A stretch of 64,000 nt of DNA, from assembly GCA_030549775.1 (NCBI GenBank), contig CM060175.1, positions 9,570,455 through 9,634,454 on the forward strand, written 5' to 3'. The notes beneath the pieces are model-generated. The model saw only the letters and a list, made by a program, of their open reading frames with translations, did no database searches and had not been told where the DNA came from. Shown one piece after another: positions 24,308 to 37,100 of this stretch. The translations under genes and the position numbers were made by a program. This DNA comes from Tamarix chinensis. Taxonomy: Eukaryota > Streptophyta > Magnoliopsida > Caryophyllales > Tamaricaceae. Each line of letters begins with the position of its first letter. The first letter of the stretch is position 1.

Positions 24308-24974
24308 CCCCTCCCCGAACAGCCCAGGGCAAGTCCTCCCCTTGGACCTTGCCGAAACCCTGCCTCGCCGCCGCCAGATCAGACGCCCTTTTCGCCGCCT
24401 CTAGCAGCCGCCGCGACCACCTCCACGCACCAAAACCTTACTTGCACCACCCTCCATGCAGCCAAACCGTCGCTGCCTCCGTTCCTACCCCGCACGAGCC
24501 ACCACAATCGTGCGAAGGTGCCACCCCGAAAACGCCACCGCCGCCTTGCGCCGCCCGCTGCCGCCACCTCCGCCGTAATTAACCCCTTCTCCACCTCCCA
24601 AAGTGACCAGCAGGTCCTCCCCTACCTGTCCATACCCTCCTTACCCCCTGCTCCCTTCTCCACCGGCCTCCACCACTTCCACCACCTTCCTCCTCCCTCG
24701 GCCACCGCGTCCGCCGCCACGTGCCGCCTCCCTGTTCACGCCACCACCCTCATTCCACTCCTCTCTCCCTGATGTCTCCTCCCCCACACTTAGCTTCCTT
24801 TTTCCTCCTCCCACCTAACCACTCTTCCCCACCTTTCCTCTCTTCTCCTCCTCCATCGCCGCCGCCGCCGCCGCCTCGCGCCGCCGCCGGACCACCACCG
24901 TTCTCAGGTGGTCTTCCACTCACCTGAACCCTAAAACCCTTCTCTTATGCCACCTATAGTGGCTTATACCTAAT

Positions 24975-25560
24975 ATTAGTATTATCACACTTATTATTAT
25001 TATTACTATTATTATTATTATTACACTCATTACTAGTATTATTATTATTATTATACTTTTATTATTATTATCATTTCTAATATTGTGACTTCTGATATCA
25101 AAGTTATCATTTTTACCATACAAACATCTCTTGGGATCCTAACCCCTATTATTCTCAACCTTAGTTTATTTTATAAGTGTTAATATCAACAACCCTACTA
25201 TTATTATTATTATCTCTATTACCTTACTAAGGTTATTAGTATTAATACTTAACCATACTAGGTTATTGTTATTGTTATTATTATTGCTAGGGTTATTATG
25301 GTTACTATTACTATTATTATCATTATTATTAGCATTATTACTATTATCATTATCACCCTTAGGAATAAATTACTTGAAATATTGTGACCTTATAATATTA
25401 TTATTTCAAACCAACACCATTGTTAGACTTAATCTTAAAAATGCTAGAGTTCTATTACTTGAAACATAAGTGTCACTATTAGTGGTCTTATTATAATTAT
25501 TATTATTATCACTATTTTACTATGACTAGTAAACACTAGTATTATAAGAATGGAACTAAT
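24975..25560 (+). repeat. Interrupted ATT/TTA trinucleotide region of LTR A3
   Basis: Many short runs of ATT and TTA units, broken by other triplets, directly after the GC-rich tract. The truncated LTR F has the counterpart at 40965-41580. Frames here (poly-Ile or poly-Leu) are artefacts of the repeat. Confidence 0.8.
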
Positions 25561-27176
25561 GGGCTCAATAATATAAGTGTAACAATAGGTATTAGAAATA
25601 AATATATTTTGACTACTAATATTTAGTATACTAATACTAAGGTAAAAACCCTAGTTTTGTATAAAACCCTTTTTAGTGATAAAAACCCTAACCTTAAAAC
25701 TAGCATGAGAAATTATAGTAATTAGAAGGGAAACTAATACTTGGCATTTTTCCCTTTTTATAGGTAACCCCAACCAAAGCCCTAAGGAGCTAGAGGAGCG
25801 TGCTCCAAGCCCGGTGCCTACCTAGGTAAGGACGAAGCTATGGCCTTATGCTATGTGTAATATTATGTGTTGATGAATGATGAGTATGCCATGTTGATGA
25901 ATGATGAATATGCCATGTTGATGAATGATGAGTATGCCATGTGGATGCGTATTATGCATGTGTTATGAGTAACCTGTTTTGTGTAGCGCAGCATGGATCA
26001 TGAGGTATGTCGTGTGTGCCTTATACTATACGTGTGCGACATGTTTCCATGGTTGTTGTTGATGTTGATGATGTGACTTGTTACGGCCCTCTAGGACATG
26101 CATGCTAGGGTTTGGGTAGCATGAAATGATAATAAAAGAACAACGGGGAGGTGGACGTTTGGGAAGTTTGCATGGGGGAAACTAGACCTTGCATGGGCAT
26201 GATCCTTACGTGGAAAAAGTTAATTTGGGTTGTAAGTAAGAGTCATGGAGATTCTTAGAATGATTGGATACTCGGTACGAAAATAGTACGCGAGTTGGCG
26301 CATAAGAGATCTGATTAGGGTTTGTGAGCAAGTGTGTTGGGAAGTCTGCATGGAGTATTTAAAGTCTGCATGGGAATGAATCTTACATGAGGAAAGTTTA
26401 TTTAGGAAGTAGATAAGATAATGCCAAAGTTATGGATCCATTGGAGACTTGGGTGCAAAATTTTACGTGGGTCGGTGTAAGAGTGCCTAAGGGTTCCAAT
26501 TAGGGTTTTTGGGAGGAAATGAGCATTTGAGGGGTACAAGGGGAAAAATGATCAATGAGGGATGGAGTATGGGGTTGAGAGTGAGAACTCACTTATATAA
26601 AGGATGGGTGAGGGTTTCTAGATAGAAGAAGATATTTTGGGGCGTAAGGAGAGGTTACTTGTTGAAGAAGTAAAGTGCCAGGGTTTGGTGCCGCCAACTA
26701 GGGTTGGCGTGGTCGATTAGGGTTTGAGTGGCCAACTAGGGTTTTGTTGGTCACATGTGAGCTTGGGAGATAAAGAAATACATTTGGGGAACTTCCTAAT
26801 AAAGGATGAGGTGCGAGATAGAGAATAACGTAGCGTTTGGGTAAGTAAGAAAGAGTTGGGCCACATAGGTCCGATTAGGGTATCCGAGGAGGAACCCTAG
26901 AGTGATGAGAACATGCGGAGGCGACATCATGTGTGATGGGATGGCCCATATCCTTGGAGTCTGTGTCTTATTATATGCTACTTTACCTAAGCCTACAGGG
27001 GGTGGATGTCGGGAGTGAGAAGAGGTACGGGTCTCAAAATATGGGACGGTCCCTCTAGAGGGGAAAAAGTAGAGAATCAACCGCATGCATGTCAAGGGTG
27101 TTGTGTGATTCAATAAGACACGGATAAGACACTAATAACGTAAAGCGAAAGATTATTGAGCCGAGCCCAGTCCGAT

Positions 27177-27531
27177 CCACCGATTAGAATAGTGGTCAGA
27201 GGCGTTCTGCCCTGTGCGTTTCGTGCCGGTCCACCGGCTATAATAGTGGTCAGAGGCGTTCTGCCCTGTGCGTTTCGTGCCGGTCCACCGGCTATAATAG
27301 TGGTCAGAGGCGTTCTGCCCTGTGTGTTTATTTCCGGTCCACCGGCTATAATAGTGGGGGATCTCGGCTCAATACACCCAAAGTAAATAAGTTAATTCAG
27401 GAAAAAAAATACTAAGCACTTACAGTGGAACACCATGTTGAGGCGGGGCCAGTCCAGTCCACCGGTTAGAATAGTGGTCAGAGGCGTTCTGCCCTGTGTT
27501 TTTATTTCCGGTCCACCGGCTATAATAGTGG
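27177..27531 (+). repeat. Two arrays of CCACCGG...TATAATAGTGG boxes, 54-bp period (LTR A3)
   Basis: Boxes CCACCGGCTATAATAGTGG or variants begin at 27177, 27231, 27285 and 27339, exactly 54 bp apart, then at 27459 and 27513, again 54 bp. The spacer is TCAGAGGCGTTCTGCCCTGT followed by GCGTTTCGTGCCGGT. Before each array stands an AAGACACTAAT- or ACTAAGCACTT-type box with AAAGCGAAAGA or CAGTGGAACACC; after each, GGGGATCTCGGCTCA or GGGGTCCCCGTGCTCA. Confidence 0.9.
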
Positions 27532-28239
27532 GGTCCCCGTGCTCACATGGATTATTGAAGGATGTGTGAAATGGACTTAATTCATTAATGAGAAGGCAGG
27601 ATAAGACATCAGAAAGTGACTAGATCTGTTCATGCATGTCATCGTATATTACTTGTGTAATGAATGTGGGTCTTGTGTGCTATGTGTTGGCCTTAGCTCG
27701 TCTGTTACCTTACTCAGTACGTAGCGTACTGATCATCCGTTTCATGGGTGCTGCTCATTCCCACGAGTAGAGAGCCCTTCTGACCTTGTGCAGGTAGGAG
27801 ATTTGGTATTCGATGCCTACGACACCTATGAGGCATCAGGTGGGGCTGGGTATTGAGTCTACTTTGGTTGGGACCAAGAGTGCGCCGGCCGGACGTCTTG
27901 TTATTTCCGTTGTCATCTATCATGTTCTGAGTCGTATTTATGTTACGCTCGTATTTTGGAGTGGAATTCTTAAATTGTATTCCTAACGATATTTTGACTG
28001 CTGTTGGTACCTTAACTTTCCTGGGTGTTTTATGTTGATCATGCACTTATGCTTTGTTGGTTTTACTTCACAAGTTTTTGAATCTAGCCTTAGCACCCGG
28101 TACCGGGACGATAGTAGTGAACCGGTCCGGTACTGAGTGTGGCGGTAATACCCCTAAATTCATGGTTTTAAATTGTACGCTTCCGCTAAACCCTTCGTTT
28201 TAAACGAAATTTTTCAGTAGTGAATTTGGGGGTGTTACA

Positions 28240-29116
28240 ACAGGAGCATCCAATGAACATAATAATTTTCATGTTCATACTAATCCTCAAGGTAAGGAAG
28301 ATAATTTATCTTTCTTAATATTGGAGCCTATCATGTTAAATATTCTTGATAATTCTTATATACTTGACATTGAAAATCATTCAAGTTATTCTTGTAGGTA
28401 TGTCACATATTTGAAAGAAGATGATGTTCATACACATTGATGTGTACAAGTATTCCAAGGCATGCAAGGCAATGACATACATGGAATGATACATTACAAC
28501 AAGAGATAAAGTGATGATATTCATTATTTGTATAAACTTGTTGTAAACCCTAACTCTAAGTATATTTTATATAAGTTAGGGTATTGCTATAATTTCATGT
28601 ATGTATCTTAGTCAATTGTATAGCTTTGTTACATTAATCCTTAGTATCATTTAAACAATGATATTATGCTTTGGATTAAAGTTAATATGAGCTTAATCCA
28701 ACCATGATTAATGGGTTGGATTAAGTAAGGATACTCGGTTGGTTAAGCTAGTTCACCACAGAGCTTTATCTCTCTTATATATACCTTCCTTGTGCGCATC
28801 TTTGTGGGCAGATTTGAATATTATTGAATAAGAATTTTTTTTTATCAAACTTTGAACATATTTAGCTAAATTCTATCCCTATATTTGGATTATTTTTGGA
28901 GCAAGAAAGCCCGGGGAATTCTCCTTCAACATCAACACTCAAACTCGATAGAATTGAATACCATTTCAAATCTGTCGAGACCCTTCATCTTTGTCCTTCG
29001 AGTTCTTCACCTATAATCCATAAAATTACTTCATTTCTTTTGCATTAGATTGTGGGTGAAAGCTTCTCATACAAATTTTGATCCAACCTTCTGTTACTTT
29101 GATAAAAACTACATCA
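28240..29116 (+). repeat. 5' LTR of element C, main part
   Basis: With 23360-23368 it makes an 881-bp LTR matching 46050-46930. By hand count the first 200 bp differ at about 6% of positions from the 3' copy. 28245-28438 still reads as the end of pol (ILEPIMLNILDNSYILD...), because that coding part overlaps the LTR in the 3' copy. It ends ACTACATCA at 29116. Confidence 0.87.
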
Positions 29117-29952
29117 TCTTTGGTATTAAAGCTTCATTTGTTCGAAGCTGATTCTACAGACCTGAAGAACACGTGTGTGTTCTTGCACCAAGAACTCTAT
29201 TGCTACTCCACCATTTCTTTGAATTCTTGATTCTTGATGAACTTCTTTAATTTTTCTTGAAGTTCTTCCTCGAAGTTCTTGCAATCTTGCAACAATCTTG
29301 TTGCAATTTCCCCCAACTTTCCACATAAAAATACTGACAGAATTCAAACTCCAGCAGTGCCCTATTTAGTCCGTCTATTTCAATGCTCATTTGTGCCTCT
29401 CCATCAGTAGATTTATATTGCATTCTACTCTCCATTAGTACATGATCACGTTTATAGCAACCCCTTTCCAGTTCTCTTCATACAAGCAAGCAGAAAAGCA
29501 TCAAAGTGCTCGAATCCCTGGACAGCTCCTAATAGCCCGAGACTGACTTGGAACTTGCAATCCCTATATTTGATTCATCTCTCATCTATTTCTATAAAGA
29601 AATTAGTCCATAATCTATCTATGGATCTCCTCTACATCTTCTATGAAGACTTCAACACGAATCTCCCACTGGAAGACAAGCATTTGTTGAAGACACAGAA
29701 ACATGTTCTATGATTTTATGTGAATGAATTTCACATCTATTATATACTAACCTTTCATTGTTTGTGTGTACCTACATGAAGTTCCTATTCATGGGGCTAA
29801 AAGATCTCCTTTGTGCCTAGATAAAGACTGCAGGTAGTGTTTGATATTTTTTTTAGAATTAGCAATTGGTTTGTGCTTTGTTTGGTTGTAGGCAAAACAA
29901 ATCCAGCACCTACACTTGTGGAAGATATATTGTGTACAACAAGTAGGGTTGT
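29117..29952 (+). promoter_or_regulatory. PBS and untranslated leader of element C
   Basis: TGGTATTAAAGC at 29121-29132 matches the initiator-methionine tRNA primer site (TGGTATCAGAGC) at 10 of 12 positions, four bases after the LTR end. The remaining 820 bases to the gag ATG hold no frame with recognisable content; short frames on the minus strand are chance. Confidence 0.75.
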
Positions 29953-31573
29953 GTGTCAATATTCACCATGGATAGTGAAGAGGTGCGTGCCTTGGTAGAT
30001 TCCATTAAAAGCCTCACCACACACATGGATGCCCAATTACAAACTCAAAACACACTGCAACATCAACTCCAAAGTGTGGAAGCTAAGTTGGCCGACCAAG
30101 AGAAGTGTAAACCATGGCAAGCTCAAATGGAAACCACACATGATAGTGTGGAAGGGAGAATGAAGCCTATGTACCATAACAAGAGTGGACGTGGAACTTT
30201 CAATTTGTCTCATCATGAAGATGGAGAAGAAGAAACAAATAATTTTGGATCAAGCAACAAAAGAAGAGCACCTACATTCCATGTAAGAAATCCACACCAT
30301 GAAGATCAAGGTATTAAAGTTAACCTTCCTGAATTTTATGGTGATTTGAATGTGGAATCATTTTTTGAATGGTTTCATGAGATTGAGGCTATTTTTGAGT
30401 TTAGAGAAAATGGTGATGATAGAAAGTGCAAATTAGCTACTCTAAAGTTCAAAAAGTTTGCTCGAATTTGGTATGATAACTTAAAACGAACTAGAGAAAG
30501 ACAAGAGAAGTCTAAAATAAAATCTTGGGAAAAACTTAAAAAGCACTTAAGAAAGAAATTTGTTCCAGAGAGTATGAACAAGATATGTATGTTAAAATGA
30601 CTACTCTAAGGCAAGGCTTATTTAGTGTAGAAGAATACACTAGAGAATTTGAAAGACTAGCCCTTATTTGTGACGTTCATGAAAGAAAGGAACAAAAATG
30701 TATTAGATACTTAGGGGGCTTGAATAACTTAATAAGAGAAAAGGTTGATATGTACTCTTATGACTCTCTTGATGACTTGATAAAATTGGCTATGAAAATT
30801 GAAAGAAAAACTAAATCAACAAAAGCCTATGTTAAGTCTAATGCTCCTACTTTAACTAAACCCTATTCTAACATCTTTACACCTAAATCAAAATTTTCAT
30901 ATGATAAAAAGAATAACAAATATGATAAAGGTAAAAATAAGGTGGTTCAAATGGCTAATAAACGATGTTTCAAATGTAAAGGATATGGACATTTTGCTAG
31001 AGATTGTCCTAACTTAAGAGCCTTAACCTTACATGAAATAGAAGACATGGAACCATGTAGGGATGATGATGTATTAGAAGTTGAATATCCTAATGAAATA
31101 TTAACTATGGAAGAAGAAGAAGGAGACTTGTGCTTTGTAATTCAAAGAGTCTTACAAATACAACCTAGTACTACACCTACTCAAAGAGAAAAGATTTTTA
31201 AAACCAAGTGTAAAATAGGTGATATGGTTTGTAGACATATAATTGATAGTGGTTCATGTACTAACGTGGCTAGTGAGGCAATGGTTAAGAAACTTGGTTT
31301 GGAAACTACTAATCATCCTAAACCCTATTCTTTACAATGGTTAAATAAGGATAAAGGAGCTAAAGTAAATGAAAGAGCTTTAGTCACATTTTCTATTAGA
31401 GACTATCATGATGAAGTTCTATGTCATGTTTTACCTATGGATGCTTATGGATTACTTTTGGGTAGACCATGGCAATTTGATAGAGAATCAACTCATAATG
31501 GGGTAACTAATGAATATATGGTGAAAAAGGAAAAACAACTATATAGGCTCACACCTTCTTTATATGATCATAT
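29953..31573 (+). pseudogene. gag and protease of element C, one frameshift, then interrupted
   Basis: The start MSIFTMDSEEVRALVD, or the inner Met at 29968, opens a Ty3/gypsy gag. The capsid core runs from NLPEFYGDLNVESFFEWFHE through KFKKFARIWYDNLKR to WEKLKKHLRKKFVPES. Near 30571 one base appears to be missing; the other frame (from 30585) continues YVKMTTLRQGLFSVEEYTRE. A CCHC zinc knuckle CFKCKGYGHFARDCP follows (30966-31010), then the aspartic protease with IIDSGSCTNVAS (about 31239-31274) and LLLGRPWQFDRE. LTR D1 cuts it at 31574 after LTPSLYDHI. This is the best preserved coding stretch of the nest. Gag packages the element's RNA; the protease matures it. Confidence 0.9.
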
Positions 31574-32269
31574 TGTAACACCCCCAAATTTCACTCTTGA
31601 AAATTTTTTTTTGAAAGAATAAAGTAGAAGCTAGGAGAGAATTTGGGAAATGTTACCACCGCATCGAACACAAGATAAATGTCAACCATCTATCTCATGT
31701 TAGATGCAAGGCTAAAACTTGTCAAACAATTAAATCCAAATTTTAAAAGCTTATCAAAGTATGAGAAATAAGAATTCAATTACAAAGCCCTTGGAAATTT
31801 AAATACAACACTTGTAACTTCCAAAGGTGAATACAGTTGAACAAAAAAAATCCCTAAGGAGCAATATCTGGATTGCCTACTCACTCAAGTCAGGCCTTCC
31901 ACCCCAAAACAGTATCCGATCTTAAACCTGCACAAGAGGACTGCTCCCCAACATCAGTGAATCATCACAGGACCCATTCAACCAAGGTAGTATCAGTACG
32001 GGTCCAATACTGAGTAAGTTCTACTACCCTATTTTATAGGAGAGACGTAACCATACATCACGTGCATATTAAATCATGGTACAATACGTTGATACATTAT
32101 TACGCATACTCAGAACCCACATTACAAGTCCTACCATACACATATAATAACCTGTGAAACATATGTAACATCTTGTTCAAACATATAAGGGTGGTATGAC
32201 AAAAATGTAAAGTAACTCATGTGCCTTATGTAGGATTAATCCATATTATTGACAACTCATCACATAGCC

Positions 32270-35200
32270 TATAATACCCCATATTTTTAAAATCCAAATT
32301 TATTAAGTTTAATGATTTTATTAGCGTAATTTGATGTAAACAATTGATTATTTTAATTTCGATTCGTTTTATGGATTTATCGACGATTCGAATTCATATT
32401 TGAATTTAATTAATCGTTGTCATTGCGAACCATTCTAGATAAATTCGTTCACGACAATGATTTTATTATATTCTTATGAATTCGAGTTTCGCTTAAAAAT
32501 ATGTATTCCCTTTCCTTCTTGTATTTTTATTTTTAATATTTTAGATTTATTTTCGATTATAAATTTTTCATGTGAGTATGACGTTATTTTGAAGTTATAT
32601 TTCATTAACGAAATATATTATTCAAATTATAGAATTTTTGTTTAAATAGTTAAAGTTATTTTAACGATCTTAGCCGTAGAAAATATTTCCAATTTTAAAT
32701 TTATTCGTTTTCGAAAATCATTAATACTTTCGAAAAGTTTTAAATTAAAAAGGTTTATAGGAGATTATTTAAGAATTTCTTTCAAAAATTAATTTTCTTC
32801 TGTTTTATAGTTTTGATTTGCGGAAAATTGATTTCGGAAATTATTTAAATTAATCTCGGTTTATTTGAATTTAACCTAAAAATTTTATTATATGTTTTAA
32901 AATAATTTTTCGAGGTTTTATGATGTATTGTTGTAAATGATATAAATTTTTCATTCGTTGGTAAATTTATTCGAAAATATTTCTGAAATTCTTTATATAG
33001 TTCTTTTATTAATTTTAACCTTTCGGAACCTGGCGAAATAATTTTTGTTTAATGAATTTTAGATAAAATCTTCTAATAATAATTTTAAATACTTAGTATT
33101 TTATTTTATATGAGTATTTGAAAAAAAAAACAACCAACCCAGCCGGTGCCCCGACCCCCCTCTCTTCCTTTCCTTTTTTTTTCCCTACTTCCCTTTCTCT
33201 TCTCTTTCCCGTCAAACCCTTGCTCCCTATTCCTATCTCGAGCCAACAGCCGCCCAAACCCTAGCCGCCTCCTCCTCTCCGCTCCGGCCAACCTCGCCAG
33301 CCCTCATCGGCCTCAACCTGCAGCAACAGCCGCTACAGCAGTAGTCGAAACATCAGCCACCGAAGCAGCCGCGCAGCACCAGCAATGAGCTGCAGCAGGG
33401 CAGGGATGAGTCGTGCAGCTCATGCCGCTGTCCGGCCACGATGAGCTCTAGTGATAACCGGCGAGCCATCCTCAACCTCCGACACATTTTTCCCGGCCTT
33501 CACCTGCCTTGATTTGTCGGTTTTTCGTTTGGTATAATATTCTGAAAACCCTAATATGAATTTGATTAATTGAATGTGATTTAGCTTGTGATAAGCAAAA
33601 TTAGTTGTTTGATTATGTATATATGTGCTGTGAAAATGATTTGGATGGGTTAATTGTATGGTTATGTTGAGATTTTGGAAAAATTGGATTTTTGGCCGGG
33701 TTATGCCCGAATTTTTCAGATTCGTCCAATTTAGCTATTTTGATAAATTGATTATACAAAATGTTTTAAAATGTATCTAATTTCATGTTGGAACCGTCAA
33801 TTTGAGAAATTTATGCAGGTGTTATCGAAATTTGATTCCTAGGTCAAATTTCGGGTGTAATGAAATTAGGTCTTATACTTGAGCCGTCCTGCTCAATTGA
33901 TTTTATAATATCGTTTAAAATGTATTTAATTTTATGTTGGCAGTGTTGATTTGGGAAAATTGTGCGTAATTTATCGGAATTGGATTTTTAGGTCAAAACT
34001 CCCGCGGGTTTAAATTGGATTATGTAATCGGGTGATTTTATTTAATTGACTATATAAATTACATTAGAATATGTTTAATTACATTTCCGAACCTTCAATT
34101 TATATGTTTTGGCAAGAATTGATCGGATTTACGTTCAGGGCTCAAAAACCCTAGTTGTGCTAAATTGGATATTTCTGTTATCGGTTTTGATCAATTGATT
34201 AATTGATATGTTATAAAATGTGTTTAATTGCATTTCTAAACATTCAATTTGATTAAATTTATAGAATTTTACCGAATTGTATTTTCGGGCTTAAAACTCT
34301 AGATTTTAAGTGAGATTATGAAATTGGTTATCTGTATAGATGTTTCACTAAATTAAATTTATAAAAGTAGTTGAAATGATCCTAATTGTATTCTAATACC
34401 TTTAATTAGAATTAATTGATTTGAATTACCTGAGTTTATGTCGTGGACTTTAAAACCCTAATTTTGAAAATTGATCATCTGGAATTGATTTATCGGAAGA
34501 TCGTTTTGTTGAAATTGATTGTCTAGATTTATCTAAAATTAGTTTAATTGTGTTTTAAAACTATCAATTTGAAGTAATCAAAGTGATTTGGCCGATTTTT
34601 GGTTTAGGTATTAAAAACCCTAATTTTCGGGGATGATTATATAAAATTGATTTTTCTATGTGTATTTTATCTAATCGAATTCTATCTTTGGGTTTTAAAT
34701 CATTTAAATTCTATTTTAACCTAATCGGTTTGGATTTGGTTCTATGTAAATGGTTGGGTTACCTATTTAGGTGTAAAACCTAATAAATAAGTTATTTTCG
34801 ATAAATTAACTTATAATCGATTATTCTTTCTCGGGCTTTCCAAATTAAGTTGAAATGTCCCAAGTGATATTTGTATTAATCCGTTTTGATTTAGTTTTAA
34901 CCTTAAATCTTAATATATCTATGCTTTTAAGTTCTAAGTTTTGGACACGTTTTCTAAGAAAGATCATTTGTGTTGTTTGTGTTTATTTAATTAGAATATG
35001 TCAATTATTGATTGATAGAATAGTTTCTAATTTAGTTTTCGATTTCTATCGGATCTAGGAAAGCTTTCTAGTGGATCCACGAGCTAGTGATCTCTCTCCC
35101 TCTTATCTCGCTTAGCTAGCTTCGGATCCAGGTAAGTCTCTACTTACCTCTTCTTATGAGTGTTTAGTAAGGATGTAACTAAGGCCTTTGTGTGTTACAT

Positions 35201-36603
35201 GATTGTATGACTGGGTGCTTTGTATTAATGTTACATTATGTATTGGATGCATTCCCTAACTTGTCTTATGTATAGCGCAGCTTGGAGTGAGGTACATCCT
35301 ATATGTGTGTTATGATGATGTGCATGCCATGTAATTGTTGTGATACTAAAGTGTGATATGATATGGCCCTCTTGGACATGTATGTCAAGGGCGGATTGTA
35401 ATTCAATAAGACACAGATAAGACATTAACCATGTAAAGTGAAAGATGTTGAGCCGAGCCCAGTCCGGTCCACCGGTAAGAATAGTGGTCAGAGGCGTTAT
35501 GCCCTATGTGTTTCGTTCCGGTCCACCGGCTATAATAGTGGTCAGAGGCATTCTGCCCTGTGCGATTCGTTCCGGTCTACCGGCTATAATAGTGGTCAGA
35601 GGCGTTCTGCCCTGTGTGTTTACTTCCGGTCCACCGGCTATAATAGTGGGGGTTTCGGCTCAAAAAACCCAAGTAAATAAGTTAATCCATGGGGAAATAC
35701 TAAGTACTTATAGCGAAACACCATGTGAGTCGGAGCTAGTCTGGTCCACCGGTCAGAATATGTCCACCGGCTATAATAGTGGGGTTCCCGCACTCACATG
35801 GACTATTAAAGAATATGTGTGGAATGAACATGTTATTAATGAGAATAAAGAATAAGTCTAATTGGACCATGACTGGCATTTATTATCTGTATTACTACAT
35901 GCTGCTTACGTGAGTATGCCATGTATTGAGTTTTAATGATATGGATTATTTCTGCCTGAGGCACATGAGTTACTTTACATTTTGGTCATACCACCTTTAT
36001 ATGTTTGAACAGGATGTTACATATGTTTCACAGGTTATTATATGTGTATGGTAGGACTTATAATGTGGGTTTTGAGTATGTGTAATAATGTATCAACGTA
36101 TTGTACCATGATTTAATATGCATTTGGTGTATAGTTACGTCTCTCCTATAAAATAGGGTAGTGGAACTTACTCAATATTGGACCCTTACTGATACTACCT
36201 TGGTTGAATGGGTCCTGTGATGATCCACCGATGGTGGGGAACAGACCTCTTGTGCAGGTTGATACTGTGTTGAGGTGAAAGGCTTGACCTGAGTGAGTAG
36301 GCAATCCGGATATTTATCCTTCGGGATTTGTTTTGTTTAATTGTATTCATCTTGGGAAGTTACAAGTATTGTATTTAAATTCCAAGGGTTTTGTAATTGA
36401 CTTTTAATTTCTCGTAACGTTGTTATGCTTTTAAAATTTGGATTTAATTGTTTGACAGGTTTTAGCCTTGCATCTAACATGAGATAGATGGTTGACATTT
36501 ATCTTGTGTTAGATGTGGCGGTAACATTTTCCAAATTCGGTCCTAGCTTCCGCTTTATTCTTTTAAAAAAAAAATTTTAGGAGTGAAATTTGGGGGTGTT
36601 ACA
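32270..36603 (+). repeat. Solo Tekay-like LTR D2 (4.3 kb) inside D1
   Basis: It starts TATAATACCCCATATTTTTA (TG changed to TA) and ends GGGGGTGTTACA. TAGCC (32265-32269) and AAGCC (36604-36608) are its duplication with one change. Order inside: AT-rich start, pyrimidine/GC-rich tract 33130-33480, a long stretch with repeated AAAACCCTAATTTT-like motifs, a 54-bp box array at 35469, a block like 43790-43880, and a stem-loop at 36471-36515. No internal coding region. Confidence 0.88.
35469..35785 (+). repeat. Arrays of CCACCGG...TATAATAGTGG boxes, 54-bp period (LTR D2)
   Basis: Boxes begin at 35469, 35523, 35577 and 35631, exactly 54 bp apart, and two more lie close together near 35747 and 35763. 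The spacer and flanking boxes match those of LTR A3. The long frames here come from the repeat, whose period is a multiple of three. Confidence 0.9.
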
Positions 36604-36746
36604 AAGCCCCAATCACATAAGCCGCATGTAGTAATATAGATAATAAAAGTCGACTATAGTCCAATTAGACTTATTCCCTTTGAATCTTTGTTAAATATAG
36701 TCGATTCACATCATAATCGTTATAAATCCATGAGAGTGCGGGAACC

Positions 36747-37100
36747 CCACTATTACAGCCAGTGGATCGGTCACTTATAGGGCAAAACGCACCTAACCAC
36801 TATTATAGCCGGTGGATCGGTCACTTATAGGGCAGAACGCACCTAACCACAATTTTATGCCGGTGGATCGGTCTGGCCCTGACTCTCATGGTGTTCCACT
36901 GTAAGTACTTAGTATTTTTTTACGTGTATTAACCGATTAGGGTTTGGTTTACTGAGCTCGGGATCCCCCACTATTATTTCTGGTGGGTCGGTCACTTGCG
37001 GGACGAAGTTCACACCACTATTATTCGCCGGTGGATCAGTCACTTGCGGGACAATAGTCCACACCACTATTCCTTACCGGTGGATCGGCTGGCCCCGGCT
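36747..37100 (-). repeat. Arrays of the same box in LTR D1 (reverse), about 50-bp period
   Basis: CCACTATTATAGCCGGTGG-type boxes at 36747, 36797 and 36847 (50-bp steps) with a TCGGTCACTTATAGGGCA spacer, then a second array at about 36968-37090 with a TTGCGGGAC spacer. The spacer sequence and length differ from the 54-bp type, but the box is the same. Confidence 0.85.

Larger units (their letters stand above)
23369..28239 (+). repeat. Solo Tekay-like LTR A3 (4.9 kb) in the 5' LTR of C
   Basis: It starts TGAAATACCCCAAAATCC and ends GGGGGTGTTACA. GCAGG (23364-23368) and ACAGG (28240-28244) are its duplication with one change. The C LTR reads across: TAACGCAGG plus AGCATCC equals TGATGCAAG plus AGCATCC in the 3' LTR. 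Order inside: AT-rich start, a GC-rich pyrimidine tract (23740-24940) with a TATA box, an ATT-rich region, a 24-bp triplicate at 25872-25943, box arrays at 27177-27531, and a stem-loop at 28095-28138 before GTGTGGCGGTAAT. No internal coding region. Confidence 0.87.

Noticed and set aside
23750..24927. Overlapping GC-rich frames of 67-175 codons on both strands
   Set aside because: GC-rich part of solo LTR A3, with a TATA box in the middle; no conserved domain.
27156..27386. Repeat array resembling a CRISPR or a repetitive protein (VVRGVLPCAFRAGPPAII units)
   Set aside because: The repeats are 54-bp direct tandem copies with conserved spacers, in an LTR of a plant retrotransposon. The protein repeat arises because 54 is a multiple of three.
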